Assembly: GCA_907165275.2 (NCBI GenBank)
Contig: OU015650.1
Location: 9,702,001 to 9,766,000, forward strand
Length of the DNA: 64,000 bases
Source of the DNA: Zygaena filipendulae
Lineage: Eukaryota; Arthropoda; Insecta; Lepidoptera; Zygaenidae
Direction of reading: 5' to 3'
Shown: positions 33,012 through 45,100 of the stretch, in pieces
Numbering within the stretch: position 1 is the first letter of the stretch
Layout of the letters: every line of letters begins with the position of its first letter
The notes under the pieces: generated by a model
Seen by the model: the letters and a program-made list of their open reading frames with translations, nothing else
Database searches by the model: none
Told to the model about the DNA's origin: nothing
Position numbers and translations under genes: made by a program

Positions 33012-33174
33012 TGCTACTGCTCCACCTGCGTGTTAACGCGTAAATTAGTGCGCTAATTTAGGCATTACGTAGATGTGGCCAACATTTTAACGGGTTAACT
33101 TACTAACATTACCATCAACGTTAACGTTAGACATTAACATCAACGTTAACGTTAACGCAGGTGGAGCGGTAGCA
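33012..33174. mobile_element. 163-bp MITE with TAA target duplication
   Basis: TGCTACTGCTCCACCTGCG and CGCAGGTGGAGCGGTAGCA are nearly perfect inverted ends. TAA lies on both sides (33009-33011, 33175-33177). The interior repeats AACGTTAACGTTA in tandem. Distinct family from 2212-2448 but with the same 3-bp duplication length. Confidence 0.8.
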
Positions 33175-33952
33175 TAATACAGCATCATTAAACACAACAA
33201 AATCCACTTTTTAACCGACTTCAAAAAAGGAGGAAGTTCTCAATTCGACGCGTAGCTTTTTTTAACAATTTATTTTTGACTCGAAAATAAATGACGGAAT
33301 TCTTTAACTAACGTTAAATCCTCCTTTTACAAATTTTCGATATTTTTTTTTATTTAAAAGTTGGCCAACATAAAAATATGTAGAAGGCTGCCAACTTCAA
33401 AAAAAAATAAGAAAAAATAAATCGAGTTTTCGAGAGTATTCGAGTCGAATGTATTGATTTTTTTTAACTATCGCGACTACTCTCGAATGATCGAAAGTTT
33501 CGAATCCAACAAAAAATTTGAGGTAACTTAGAATAATAAATTACCGTCATTTCGTTTTATTTCGTCTGAGTCAGTTCGGAATACGTCCTTTACTGAGAAG
33601 AACTGACAAGAAACTCAGAACCAAATATCAGGTACTCGTCATATTATAGTATAGTTTTTGTAAAACGATTTACTAATCTATTCATTTTCATACTTCCATA
33701 GCAAAACCTTCAAAAGAGCATAACATGATTATATGCCTACCTATCTAGATCGCTTTCAATTAGATACTTATGCACCTTTTTAATGTAGGTATGTTTCTAT
33801 CTATTCGTATATTGTGAATTTGTGATGAATTTTTCAGTTTCAAAATAGAAGTACAGACAACAGTATTGAGTTTAATTTCTTTGATTAAATTACTGTTGTT
33901 GTGATTTAAAGTTATTGTTTAAAAGTATACCTAATCCTTACATATTATAAAT
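33175..33952. other. Intergenic DNA with a fragment of an AACCGACTTC repeat
   Basis: AACCGACTTCAAAAAAGGAGG at about 33213 is a wording common in lepidopteran repeats. Nothing else was recognised. Confidence 0.35.
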
Positions 33953-34242
33953 TAACTGTGCGGTTTCACCCGCGTGAGTTTCGGAATTCACGCAAGAACT
34001 ATTTTTTCTAAAATAAAAGTAGCCTAAGTTACTCCTTATACCTTTAGCTGTGTGAAAGTCCCGTTAAAATTTAAAATCTGTCCAGCCATTTCAGACATTA
34101 GCCGGAACAAACGGACAGACTAACAGACAGACAGATAAAAAAAAAATTATATGCAAGTAGGTACCTATATAGGTAGGTATATATACTTTCATATGCATTT
34201 AGTAAAAAGCTGTTAATTAGGAATTACAAATAGACACTTAAA
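33953..34242 (-). mobile_element. Helitron subfamily 3
   Basis: Plus strand CTGTGCGGTTTCACCCGCG, then AAAATAAAAGTAGCCTAAGT, a (GACA)n stretch and CTTTCATATGCATTTAGTAA. The same order occurs at 41199-41519 plus 47368-47424, where an LTR element splits it, and in reverse at 18792-18985. Confidence 0.7.
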
Positions 34243-34258
34243 TTTTATTTATTTATAT

Positions 34259-34438
34259 GTATAGATACGAAAGTGGGTTTGTTTGTTAAATACGTTTTCA
34301 CGCAGCAGCTCAACTGAACATCATGAAATTTTGCATACACGTTGTCAAGGGAACAGATAGGTATATAGGGTACTTTTGACCTGGAATTCCCGTGAAAACT
34401 CCAAAATTAACATGGGTGAAACCCCGGGGAACAGCTAG
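34259..34438 (+). mobile_element. Lep1-like Helitron
   Basis: Body GATACGAAAGTGGGTTTG, GAAATTTTGCATACACG and GGGTACTTTTGACC; 3' end GGGTGAAACCCCGGGGAACAG followed by CTAG|T. The 5' boundary is approximate. Confidence 0.65.
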
Positions 34439-34927
34439 TAAATAATATAGTAGGTAATATAAATTAATAAATAAATGTGCCGTTGAGATAAAACATGAAT
34501 TTTGTTTTGTCATAATAATCGCATAAAAGCTGTTATATACATATATGGCTATAGCTTTGTTATTTATTATGACAAACCTACTAGGTATTATATAACATTA
34601 TAACTGTATCGTATTTACTCTGACTTGACATAATTAGATACGCTGAAAATTAACGTAGAGTCGTAGACGCAAACGTTAATTAGTAATTACCCGTATAACC
34701 TACACACATATTAGAAATAACTACCTACCTATGCTTACTTTGCCGGCAGTCATTGAAGAACCATTCTACCTAGTGATTTTATAATGGACGAGACGCAAAG
34801 TTAGGCAATGCCTAGATTTAACTTTTAAGTAAGTACTACCTATCTGAACTGTAGGTAGGCATATATACATACATTTATCTATTTTACTTTACTGCATACT
34901 GAGAAAGTGCGCGCGTCCCGTATACCT

Positions 34928-35563
34928 AATAGGGTACTTGCATGAAATTTTTTTTTCAGTCTATTTTAAAGATATATGGCCTACTTAGACAAAGCAAGAA
35001 AAATAAAAAAATATATGCATAAATTAATGAAATAGAGCGTTTCAAAGTTCCTACTTTAGACTTTACCGCCGAAACGCGGAATGACGTCACTAGTTCAAAA
35101 TTACCCCTTATTAATCTGTGATAGAAATGTCACTGTCGTATTGACAAGGTCATATGACACTGACAGATAGATAACTTCAATATCCAAAAGCTAAATTAAG
35201 GTTGAACTGTGTCGAGTTACTTCCAAAAGTTCCAGTAAAGAATCGAAATGCATCTTACCGGTGCATTTTAAAGTAAAAAACTTCAGAAAATGGAAAATAT
35301 GTGTTGACTGTATGCACTTAGTTTCTTTTGCCTTCTCTGAAAGAGGTAAATCTTTCCTAAAAAAATAAAAGTGACGTCATGTGGTAAGCGTGGCTGTGAT
35401 TGGTGTTTCGTTGCAACGTTCCGTTTCACAAAATTAAAAATTGAATATTTCGGAAACTATTGAATTTTTTTTAGTAAATCTTTCACGATAACGCTTTTCT
35501 AAGGCTCTATTTTTAAAATATTGACACAATTTCTTATTATAAATTTCATGCAAGTACCCTATT
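34928..35563. mobile_element. 636-bp TIR element with two TGACGTCA palindromes
   Basis: AATAGGGTACTTGCATGAAA at the left and TTTCATGCAAGTACCCTATT at the right are perfect inverted ends. No long frame. Two TGACGTCA octamers lie at 35082-35089 and 35372-35379, with GAAACGCGGAATGACG and CAACGTTCCGTTTC between. Non-autonomous DNA transposon, superfamily unassigned. Confidence 0.75.
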
Positions 35564-36104
35564 CTTGATGACCTTCAACTTTCTAGACCCCTCGCGTAAA
35601 ATATTGGGAAACAAAAGAATATTTTTTATCTCGCCTCTCGAGACTAATTTGTGAGTTAAAAATTATAATAAAATATTTTTTGTAAATTATACTTTTTATC
35701 CTTTGGTCTTTTGTAAGTTTGCTTTCGGCAAAAAGATAAAAAAAATGATAGATAATGTTATGACACTAAGTACTATATTATAAAAGCAAATATACATATA
35801 ATAATAGTTAGTACAACTGTGTTTACTGATTACATTTTAGATGAAGTTGATGTTATCTTTTTGAAAATAGGTTTATTTTTCTTCATGAATGTACAGAAAG
35901 CCATCAATTAAAAAAAAATCTTTTGTGTTAATGTGGGACAATGACCTCGTAAACATAAGCCATAACTATAATAATAGTATCTAAAAACTTTTTCAAGTGT
36001 CTAAGCAGTATTTCACAAATAACTGTTGACGTATAGGAAAAACATTAACGAAATTTAGTCATTATCATAAACACTTTGGGTTCTTGTAGACAATAAATGG
36101 ATGC
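35564..36104. other. AT-rich DNA, nothing recognised
   Basis: No gene or bounded repeat was recognised. Confidence 0.4.
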
Positions 36105-36328
36105 AGATAAGCAATAACATGTTAACCCACAAAATTAAGTTATTGATTCAGAACCATTTATTGAGAGTTAAGGAACGTTTTTTAATTACGTGTTTACCTT
36201 ATTACATTGTTTAATTATGTAACTAAATATTGAATAAAAAAATTGTTGACACAAAATGGCGCTCCTACTTTAAAAACACGATTTACTCAAAATTTCTCCA
36301 GTGTGGGTTAACACACTATTGCTTATCT
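36105..36328. mobile_element. MITE with AGATAAGCAATA ends, copy 2
   Basis: Colinear with 29590-29813 over its full length and in the same orientation. Confidence 0.8.
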
Positions 36329-36350
36329 ACGTCTAAATATAAATGGACAA

Positions 36351-36408
36351 CCAACCTGGTTTAAACTCAAGTACCGGGTTTAAAAACCGGGTTGATTGCC
36401 CATCAGTA
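36351..36408. repeat. Short palindromic element (GGGCAACC type), copy 1
   Basis: GACAACCAACCTGGTTTAAA and TTTAAAAACCGGGTTGATTG form an imperfect palindrome. A related one lies at 52090-52155 (GGGCAACAACCCGGTTTAAG). Confidence 0.5.
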
Positions 36409-36446
36409 ACAATAAATCTTATCTTCTTATATCTTATCTTATCTTA

Positions 36447-36624
36447 TCTTGATATATATAAATCACGTGTCACGTTGTTTGTCCGAAACTAATGAACAGA
36501 TTTTGATAAAATTTTTTGTAACCATTTATAATATGGTCCAACTTAAAAGATAGGATAGTTTCTATCCCGGAATTCCCGCGGGAACTCCTAAATTACCGCG
36601 GATGAAATCGCGGGGGACAGCTAG
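36447..36624 (+). mobile_element. Solitary Helitron of the locus A array type
   Basis: A|TCTTGATATATATAAATCAC at the 5' end and GGGGGACAGCTAG|T at the 3' end. It matches each unit of 8650-9338 (CACGTGTCACGTTGTTTGTC, GATAGGATAGTTTCTATCCC). An (ATCTT)n tract lies immediately upstream. Confidence 0.8.
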
Positions 36625-37704
36625 TTTAATAATAAATCTCTCAGTGGATCAATCTCTATGTGGACCAAAAAAAAACAAAAGAATCCCCTATTGGATCCAA
36701 ACAGAGATTCCTAGTGGAGGCAAAATATATACGGTTGTATACATATAAGCTTTTGCTGTGAATTCGGTGAATGAATTTGCCCCTAGGGAAATTACTTAAC
36801 AGCATTTTAGAAGCCTAGATTTCGTAGTATACCTACAACAGATCATGGTCTGCAACATTGCCGTCGGACTCGTTTCTACTAAGTAATCAATCTACGTATA
36901 TCAATCTTGCGTTCAAAAGATTTACCGTAAACTACCGTGCAATTTTGCAGCTCAGTGTATCTTTATTGATTTGATACCAGAAATTGACATTGTATTCTCA
37001 ATGGGATACGTCGAGAGTATCCGCAACGGATCCGCCTGCATGCGAAGCGACAGTAGATAAAGCGTGAGAAGCTTGTGGGAAATGTCTTTACAACGAACAT
37101 ATACATAATATATATATGTACTCTGCTCTTGGACTACCCGAGAACGTAACTTTGTATTCATCCGAGATCGTATTAATATATAATAAATATAATTCGTCTC
37201 AACAAATTAAGTACATGAAATGTGTTTTAATTAAGGAAAGTAGGAGATCTGGAGCCTAATCTAGGATAACCTGTATTATAGGTATCCAGGTCCCGAACTT
37301 AAAAACTATTATTAGTAGATACAAAATATAAAATAAAAATAAACCGGGATAGAGAATTACAGTTCTGTGTATGAACGTGTGCACGGGTGAATTAGTGAGA
37401 GTGATAGTATAAGTGTGTGTGATAGGGCATGTGTGTATCTGGTGTGTGCATGTGTGTCAGTGTGAGCATGTATTTCTGTGTGTGCATGTGAATGCTTTAC
37501 TACCTATTTGTTTGTGAGAGATACTAAAATAATACAAATACAAATCCACCCACTCAATCATATTACCCAATTACAATTATGAAAGAAGTCCAATGACCAC
37601 TTTTGCTTTTCTTATTATCCGATGATAATTAACATAACTTCAGTGTCATCATAGTTAAGCGTAAAATCTTTTCAATTATAACTGAAGTTGTTTATTACAC
37701 TAAT
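36625..37704. other. Intergenic DNA with a GT-rich tract
   Basis: No gene was recognised. An imperfect GT-rich stretch lies at about 37370-37490 (GTGTGTGATAGGGCATGTGT). Confidence 0.4.
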
Positions 37705-37890
37705 CCCGAAAATAAAAATATGCGATAGATTTTGATTTGTTTGTTAAGCTTTCACTTAACTAGGTACTCAACCGATCATCATGAAATTTTCATATACGTT
37801 GTAAGGGTACAGAAAAGGACATAGGGTACTTTTATCCCTGAATTCCCGTGGTAACTTCAAAATGAATGCGGGGAAAACCGTGGGAAACAA
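37705..37890 (+). mobile_element. Diverged Lep1-like Helitron
   Basis: CTCAACCGATCATCATGAAA, GGGTACAGAAAAGGACATAG and ATCCCTGAATTCCCGTGG are in the usual order. The CTAG terminus has decayed. Confidence 0.55.
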
Positions 37891-37991
37891 AGTTATAATT
37901 TTGTAATACCTAAACAGTTCTAATAATTACCGAGAAAAACAATTCGTAATTATGAGATTATTAAAAATTATTATTATTAATTCGATAGTAA

Positions 37992-38312
37992 CAATGGGCA
38001 TGTTGACTAATTTTTTTTTAATCCGTCTTGTAGATTATTAAAAAATATTAGACACGTATTTTTTCTTTTTCTACGTAATCAAAAAATAACGACGATACAT
38101 TGAGTTAAAATTTCGCGTGAGGTCATTAACTAACTAGTATAGGCGGCTTGTAGCCGTTAGTGACGTCACGAGCCCCCACCCTAAACTTTAATACGCTTTA
38201 TCTCTGTGTATTTTCATTTATTTGAAAAAAATAAGTATCTAATGATTTTTAATTTTCCAACTGACGGACTAATTAGAATTTTGATTTTCAAAAGTCGTAA
38301 ACATCCCTATTG
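37992..38312. mobile_element. 321-bp MITE with a TGACGTCA palindrome, copy 1
   Basis: CAATGGGCATGTTGACTA at the left; the right end CATCCCTATTG with inner GACGGACTAATTAG mirrors the left TAATCCGTC. An inverted copy lies at 55579-55909 and a decayed one at 5190-5380. TGACGTCA is at 38161-38168. Non-coding. Confidence 0.75.
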
Positions 38313-38783
38313 CATTTGACTGTTAAAGCGAAATGAGTGTTGTAGCGGGAAAGAAAACATAATTTATCTTCTCGTCGGTAGGTACCTAATATAAATCGTT
38401 TATAAAATTGACGAAAAGCAACTTTTCTTGGAACGAAGTTCTTTTACGCGGCTTGTGATTGGAGTTTGGATATTATCGTTAACTCGTGAAGCGTTGACCG
38501 CCATACTTGTATAGATTATATATCAAAGTTACCTAAATGGGACTTTTCCAACCTTTTTTCAAATTAAATTTGGAGTTGAAGAAAAGGCGTGAGGAACTTC
38601 GTTCCTAACAAGGGTGCCTCACCCGCACACATTTTTTTGTAATATATAATGCTTCATCAATGATTTATTCTTGATCCTAGCCCATAGGAATTATGTGAAA
38701 GCTACAACCTCGTGTCAGCAGTTCACTAGTGGCTAGGGTTGCCAACTTGTATTATTTGTGGTGCACGGAATTGCGAAATTTTT
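38313..38783. other. Intergenic DNA, nothing recognised
   Basis: No gene or bounded repeat was recognised. Confidence 0.35.
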
Positions 38784-38941
38784 GTTATATGTAGTATACA
38801 ACGAGTTAATGAAAAAAGAACTTATTATTATTATTATCATTATAAATCCCACGGAAACTCCTAATTTTGCTCTTTATAATATTAGTAAAGATATTAAAAA
38901 ATATATACGAATTCACTATTCATTAACTCGTTGCATATAAC
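38784..38941. mobile_element. Short MITE with CAACGAGTTAATGA ends
   Basis: GTTATATGTAG then CAACGAGTTAATGA at the left is matched by TCATTAACTCGTTGCATATA at the right. The terminal word resembles that of the MITE at 8126-8474 (CAACGTGTTAATGA). It abuts the next element. Confidence 0.65.
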
Positions 38942-39388
38942 ATGTGGTAAAATTAACTGCAAATATTTACAGGGCTGAAAGTATACGTTAAAACAAACAA
39001 GATATGGAAAGAAAATAATATTACTTATAAGTACGGTAGTTTTTCAAAACATGAGGAAAATAAATTCAATGAAAAAAACATACCAAATTACATTTCACAA
39101 GGTGCACAATACACGTAACTCACTAATTACGTATACAAGGTACACAGGCGAGCGATGCATCATCTGGTCAGTTCTATCGAGGTCATTGACCTTAAGATAC
39201 CGGTGCACGGCAATGTGTTTGTAAAGCGATTGACTGGCAAGCGACTTCAGAGGTTGTTTTTTTTAATTGATTTATTTTGTTTAATTTTTTTATTATTATT
39301 ATTATTTTTTATTATTTTATGAACATATTCTTAACGATGTATACTTTCAACCCTGTAAATATTTGCATCAAATTTTACCACCTGTTAT
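38937..39388. mobile_element. About 452-bp element with about 48-bp TIRs
   Basis: ATAACATGTGGTAAAATT / AATTTTACCACCTGTTAT outer ends, then AAATATTTACAGGGCTGAAA / TTTCAACCCTGTAAATATTT and GTATAC pair as inverted repeats. No coding capacity. Single copy in the window. Confidence 0.75.
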
Positions 39389-41198
39389 GACTTATATTAC
39401 GGATCAAAATTCGGGACATGGTCAAAACTAGCAGATCCCACCTCTCAAAATATACAAAAGCAAGGAATGCAATTTGGAATGAGATATCCGTATTCTTGTT
39501 AAAAACCGTTTGTGGAATACTTTTGCTTATGCTGAACGCTACTATTTTTTGTTGACGCGGTTTTTAATTCGAGTAAAAAAAATGTGCGATAATTTTATTT
39601 TTATTTTCGTTTATTCAGGACAACAACAGCTACAAAATAACATTATAGATTTAGATTACAAGATTACACTATGAGCCAATAATAGTTACCCTTATACAAT
39701 ATAAAGTACAGAATTTAGCAGTACGTACACAAAACTATAACAATTTGGAAACACAGAACTTAAATTAGTAACACAGAACTTAAAAGTAAAAATAAAAGTA
39801 AAAGTAACAATGTAATGTTTACTTCTACTTCTGTTTAGCCGTACCATAAAGCGGTATAATAATTGGTGTCTGTCTTCTCGCAGGATGTTTGACAACCCTA
39901 CAAGTGACCCATGAAATCGGTAATTTACATGGTCGCGTTGCTACATATATGGCCCCGCGTGTGTTTGCCCAAGCAAATGTCAGGAGATAGGCTTAAAATG
40001 AGTTACATTAACATATCTTTCGCCTCACACATGACTTGCCAATGGCCGCCGGCGCCGTCCCGTCACGGATAAGAATCGCGTTCGTTTTAAATGATCACTT
40101 AATCTTCTATTGCATCGTAGCTCGGTAACTCTACTAGAATAGGTCATATTTTAGAATAAACTATGTAGTACGTATATAGGACACACTACGTACGTAAGTT
40201 TACACGTATGTACACACAATATAATATATATACGTGTAAACGTATTTATAATATATTGTGTGTACGTGTTGTATGCTAGCGACTTTGCGAGGTCTTACAT
40301 TTTCCTGCGGGATATATAGTTACATACTTGCTTTTCTTTTAAAATCAGTAAAAATGTTATTCTAAGGTACCTATACAGTATAGTGTTAGACTGATAATTT
40401 CGGAGAGACAGACAAAAAAAATTAAAGTATCGTATTTATTTACGGCAAAAACATCAAAATCGTTTTTTTTTCTTATCGCAATAGATACAGAACCTACCGT
40501 TTTAGGTGCTTGCATTTTGAAAAGTACTTATTCACTTAAAATTTTTAAATGAATCAAACTATTCAAATCATAGCCAAATTTCACTTCTCCGACTTTTAAA
40601 TGTATACCTATACTAGGCTACTACCTAGCCTACCGAATAAGTTCTTGACAGACGTAATTCCAACGCAGTATTGTTTGTGACAGGTTCAAATTAATTGTAA
40701 CAGACGTTTTATAGGACTTAGAAAAATGCAAAAAGATTCATTTTTCCCTCAAATAAGTAAGTAACATTAAATCTGTGACAAAATTCGGTTGAATAATTCG
40801 TTGTGGAACAAATTGCCGTCCCAAAATGTGGCTCAAACAAAAAATTGTAAAATGTCGTTGAGCAGAAACTTTTGAAGTCAAAACCTTTAAACTTTCGTAA
40901 CGAGCGATACTGGAAAAATTGATTTTAGCTAACAAACAAATAATTATATTGATTGAGAAACAATTTAAAGTTTTAGCGACTAATTATTTTTTGCGATATT
41001 GAAAATATTAATGAACAAAAACCTATGCAAATTTCTTTTTTACAAGATTTTGTGTTTATGTGGTCGTTTTGCCCAAGAAGTGTTCCAAAATCAGACAATT
41101 TCAAATTTAGACACAACCGACAAATGTTTTGGTTGATTCGAGTGTGACAGAGACGTGCAATCAATTTCCGCGCAGTGTCATGATTTATTAACGTTTAA
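39389..41198. other. Intergenic DNA with a cruciform-forming palindrome
   Basis: No gene was recognised. An imperfect palindrome occupies 40202-40268 (reported separately). Short frames at 39692-39895, 40738-40935 and 40973-41164 are unsupported. Confidence 0.4.
40202..40268. repeat. 67-bp imperfect palindrome with an inner palindrome
   Basis: CACGTATGTACACACAATAT at the left pairs with ATATTGTGTGTACGTG at the right, and an inner pair TTTACACGTA / TACGTGTAAA competes with it. No target duplication or repeat copy was seen in the window. Confidence 0.6.
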
Positions 41199-41519
41199 CT
41201 AGCTGTGCCTCGCGGTTTCGGAATTCCCGCAGAAACTCCGAAATAGTCTAATTTATTATTTACTCCTTATAATATCAGCTAATTGCAGTGAAAGTCTCGT
41301 CAAAATTGGTTCAACCGTGAGTTTCGGATTTCCCGCAGTAACTATTTTTTTCTAAAATAAAAGTAGCCTAAGTTACTCCTTATAACATCAGCTATCTGCC
41401 TGTGAAAGTCCCGCTAAAATCGGCCCAACCGTTTCAGAAATTAGCCGGAAGCAACAGACAGATAGACAGACAGACAGACAGACTTTAAAAAAATATTTTT
41501 TATTTGTAAGTACCGTATA
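41199..41519 (-). mobile_element. Helitron subfamily 3, left part (split by the Pao-like element)
   Basis: Plus strand A|CTAGCTGTGCCTCGCGG, GTAGCCTAAGTTACTCC, a (GACA)n stretch, then a break at GTATA. It resumes at 47368-47424 (CTTTCATAAGCATTTAGTG). An internal partial duplication repeats the CCCGCAG...AGCTA block. Confidence 0.75.
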
Positions 41520-42049
41520 TGTGACGTCCTTGTCTAGGTTTATACAAATCTAGACTCAAACGCACTCTGGGTCAAATACAATTGATGGAATGAACACGGT
41601 AATGTATTCGCCGAATCTAAAGGTTAACGACGTTCGACATCCAAGTACAGAGCAATACAATGCGCACGTACCTTACTGGCGACTGCGGCTGCTGCTGCTG
41701 CACCTAGCCGATGAACTCCTCAACCGATTACTCGAAGAGCGCCTGATGATTGTCTATATTTTGCGTTTAATAAAGCCGGCCGGCAAAGCACAGGTGATAA
41801 TTAGCACAAACACACAACAAAAGTTAGATTTGCGGTTCTAACACTTGGACACGTTACGAGAAGTAGATAGAAACTTGCAGAGCTCCTGCCGCTTCCGCGA
41901 TTGCGTTCGTTCTCCTCTTTTCTCAACGTTTTTTCTCCGTACCCGCGCATGAGTTGATTAAAAAACCAACCGTTGCCACAGACTATGGATGTCAGTATCA
42001 TTAACCACAGAATAATGAAATACGATAAAATTAGAATGAGGACGGAACA
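41520..42049 (-). repeat. PAO-2 3' LTR
   Basis: 530 bp, matching 46833-47362. Frames of 83 and 66 codons inside it recur in the other LTR only because the LTRs are copies. Confidence 0.9.
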
Positions 42050-42064
42050 TACCGCCCACCAAAA
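42050..42064 (-). promoter_or_regulatory. PAO-2 polypurine tract region
   Basis: On the minus strand TTTTGGTGGGCGGTA abuts the 3' LTR start TGTTCC. The position fits plus-strand priming. Confidence 0.65.
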
Positions 42065-42173
42065 TACCTGTGGTATTTTCGAATAAAATAAAAAAAAACT
42101 ATTTTACCATGTTGTTTGAATTACGTTACTGCTTAAATCTACGCTTAAAACTACGATTGAAAGAAAGTAGTAT

Positions 42174-45100
42174 CTAACAGTCCTTGACAGGCAAGGGGCA
42201 CAGTTTGACCAAGGGTCGCTTGATCAACGTGTGCGCCGCGGTTCTAACAGTAGCCAGACGAACGGTTCCGTCAGGCCCTGGATGAAGCTCAACTACTCTG
42301 CCGAGTGGCCAGTGTAGAGGAGCCCGATTATCGTCTTTAATGATAACTACCGAATTGATTTCTAACGGTCTCGATGCTTTCGTCCATTTTGCTCTCTGCG
42401 TGAGTGAATGCAAATACTCATTTTTCCAACGCGTCCAGAAATGCTGATGAAACGATTGGATAAGTTGCCAACGGTTAAGACGGTTTACGTTTACGTCAAG
42501 TATGTCTGGATCAGGAACAGTCGTTAAGGGCTCCAAAGTTAGAAAGTGACCGGGTGTTAATGCGGTTATATCGTTAGGGTCGGAACTGATGGGACACAGA
42601 GGTCGCGAATTTAACAGAGCTTCGATTTGCGTAAAAAGAGTTGTAAGCTCTTCGAATGTTAGCAACTGATCACCGACAGTCCGATACAAATGAGATTTTG
42701 CAGCCTTAATCTGGATCTCCCATACACCACCGAAGTGAGGGGCTGAGGGAGGATTGAATTTAAATTCGAGGCGTTCTGAACGACAAGCTCCTTCCATTAA
42801 CGTTGCTAGATAGTTGTGGGCACCTATGAAATTAGTTCCACAATCGGAATGAATGACGCTACAACGTCCACGCCTTGCCACGAATCGTCGTAACGCGGCG
42901 ATGAAGCCCTCCGTCGACAAGGTTGAAACTACCTCCAGATGAACTGCCTTTGTAGTTAGACAAACGAATAAACAAAGGTACGCCTTATCCGTTTTGGCGC
43001 CGCGGTGTGATCCTAACTTGATGCGGAACGGTCCACCGAAATCTACACCTACGATAGAGAACGGTTTCGCTTGATTGACTCGAAATGATGGAAGGTCACT
43101 CATGAAAGGTTGTAAGGTTTGGGGACGAGTACGGAAACATCGAATGCACTCTGACAGGCACCGTCGAATTATACGTTTAGCGGAAACTATCCAAAACTGT
43201 TGCACAATGAGGTACAGAGTGGTATTTACACCGGGGTGGCAATGTTTCGAATGAACGGATTCTATGATCCTAGTCGTGAGTATGTTGCTCCCTGGTAAAA
43301 GGGCCGGATGCTTGTGATCATACTCAAGACCAGATCGTGATATTCGACTGCCCACCCTGAGAATACCCTCGGGATCAATAAACGGATTAAGTTTGCGAAG
43401 TGGCTTTGGTAAAGGTTGACCAGAATTCAGTTTAACTATTTCACTCGCCAAAGCCCCTCCCTGAACGTGCCTTACGATGACCATGAGCGCTTGATGACGT
43501 TCATCACTTGTCAAAATAAAAGTTTGACGATGAGAAGTCAAATGACGTAGGTTAGAAAGGAAACGAGATGTATAAGCAATTATACCTACAATCTTGTCCA
43601 AAGATGAGAAACGATTAAGACGACTATCGATAAAATAGGTGCGCTGATTGGCTACCAAAACCACTGACCCTTTTCGCTCCTCAGATTCAACAATATTGGC
43701 TTCAGCGCAACTATAATCAATGGGCCATTCGTTCTGAGGCTGTTTCAGCCATGGCGGGCCCGCCCACCATGAGGTATTGCGGATAAGAATTTTTGGAGCA
43801 TAGAATCGCCTCAGCGCGAAATTACAAGAATGAATGAATGTAGGTTCAACTGAATCCTTACAAGGTAGCTCAACTACACCGGTTTCAGCACGATACTGTT
43901 CTGTGAGAAACCTTTGTTCACAGAACGACTCCTCAGGTGAAAGTGTGGTGACTTTCGGGACCACGTCAATATGCATCAGATTTTGGAGATCGTTGTCGAT
44001 GCGAGATTGGATTTGCCTCAACGAACCGGTTACTAATGGAGTTTTACCCAACAACAGCCATCCGAATACAGAATTGAATGCTGTAGGATGAATCGGATCA
44101 CCCTTGATACGGCCGTTGAGAAGAGACTCCACGAATAGATTTGCACCTAGCAAGAGGTCGATCGGTCCAGGCATACTAAAACCTGGATCCGCCAATGGAA
44201 GTGATTTTATGTGAGACCAACCTGACGTATTGAGCTTAGCGATTGGCTGGTCACCACAAATTTTGTTAATGACGTCTAAGTCTACGTCTCTAAAGAAAAG
44301 AGTGTTGTTTGTTCCGATGGAACACCGAACTGTACCTGTTACAGCCGTTGTGGCGTCACCTAAGCCATGTACACACTCGTTCACACGACTGGGTCGAATG
44401 TTTAAAACCTTCGCCGCTTGCTCAGTAATTAAATTGTTTTGACTGCCGGTATCGAAGAGTGCGCGGAAAGAGTGAAAGTTACCCGATGCATCCGTGATTT
44501 GTACAAGGGCGGTAGGAAGCAGCACAGTTGAATTCGCATTCGAAACGATGAGTGATGATTTGGTTCCGCTTGATGCTGTTTCTTTGGATTCTACCTCACC
44601 TTTACAGTCCTCATGCAAAAGCGTGTGGTGTTTACGCTTACACTTTTGACAGGAAAAGAAGGAACTACAATCCTTTAAGTGATGTGACGGTTTCAAACAA
44701 TTGTAACACCACCTCTTCTCCTGTGCGATAGATCTACGTTCTTCGATGGATTTTTGTGCGAAAGATTTACATGACGATATCAAATGGTCATCGCCACAAA
44801 ATGAACAATGCCGTACGATTTTAGAGGGTACTCCTTCACTGGAACGCTGCTTCGGCTCTTCATGACTAACCACGAGTGTGTGTGATAGGTTTCGTTTCGA
44901 ATTGGAGAAGTACGGAAGAGCAGTTGCCTTTTGCGTTTCTCGGTTGGACGTCGTTGGCTTACTCGATTCTGAAAAATGTGTATCGCGAATGAGAGCTTCA
45001 CACTTCGAATGCAAATATGATTTGAGTTGCTTATATTTTGGAAGTTCAGTACCAGAATGTTTCTCCTCGAAATCACGACGCATTTTAGAATCTAATTTCG

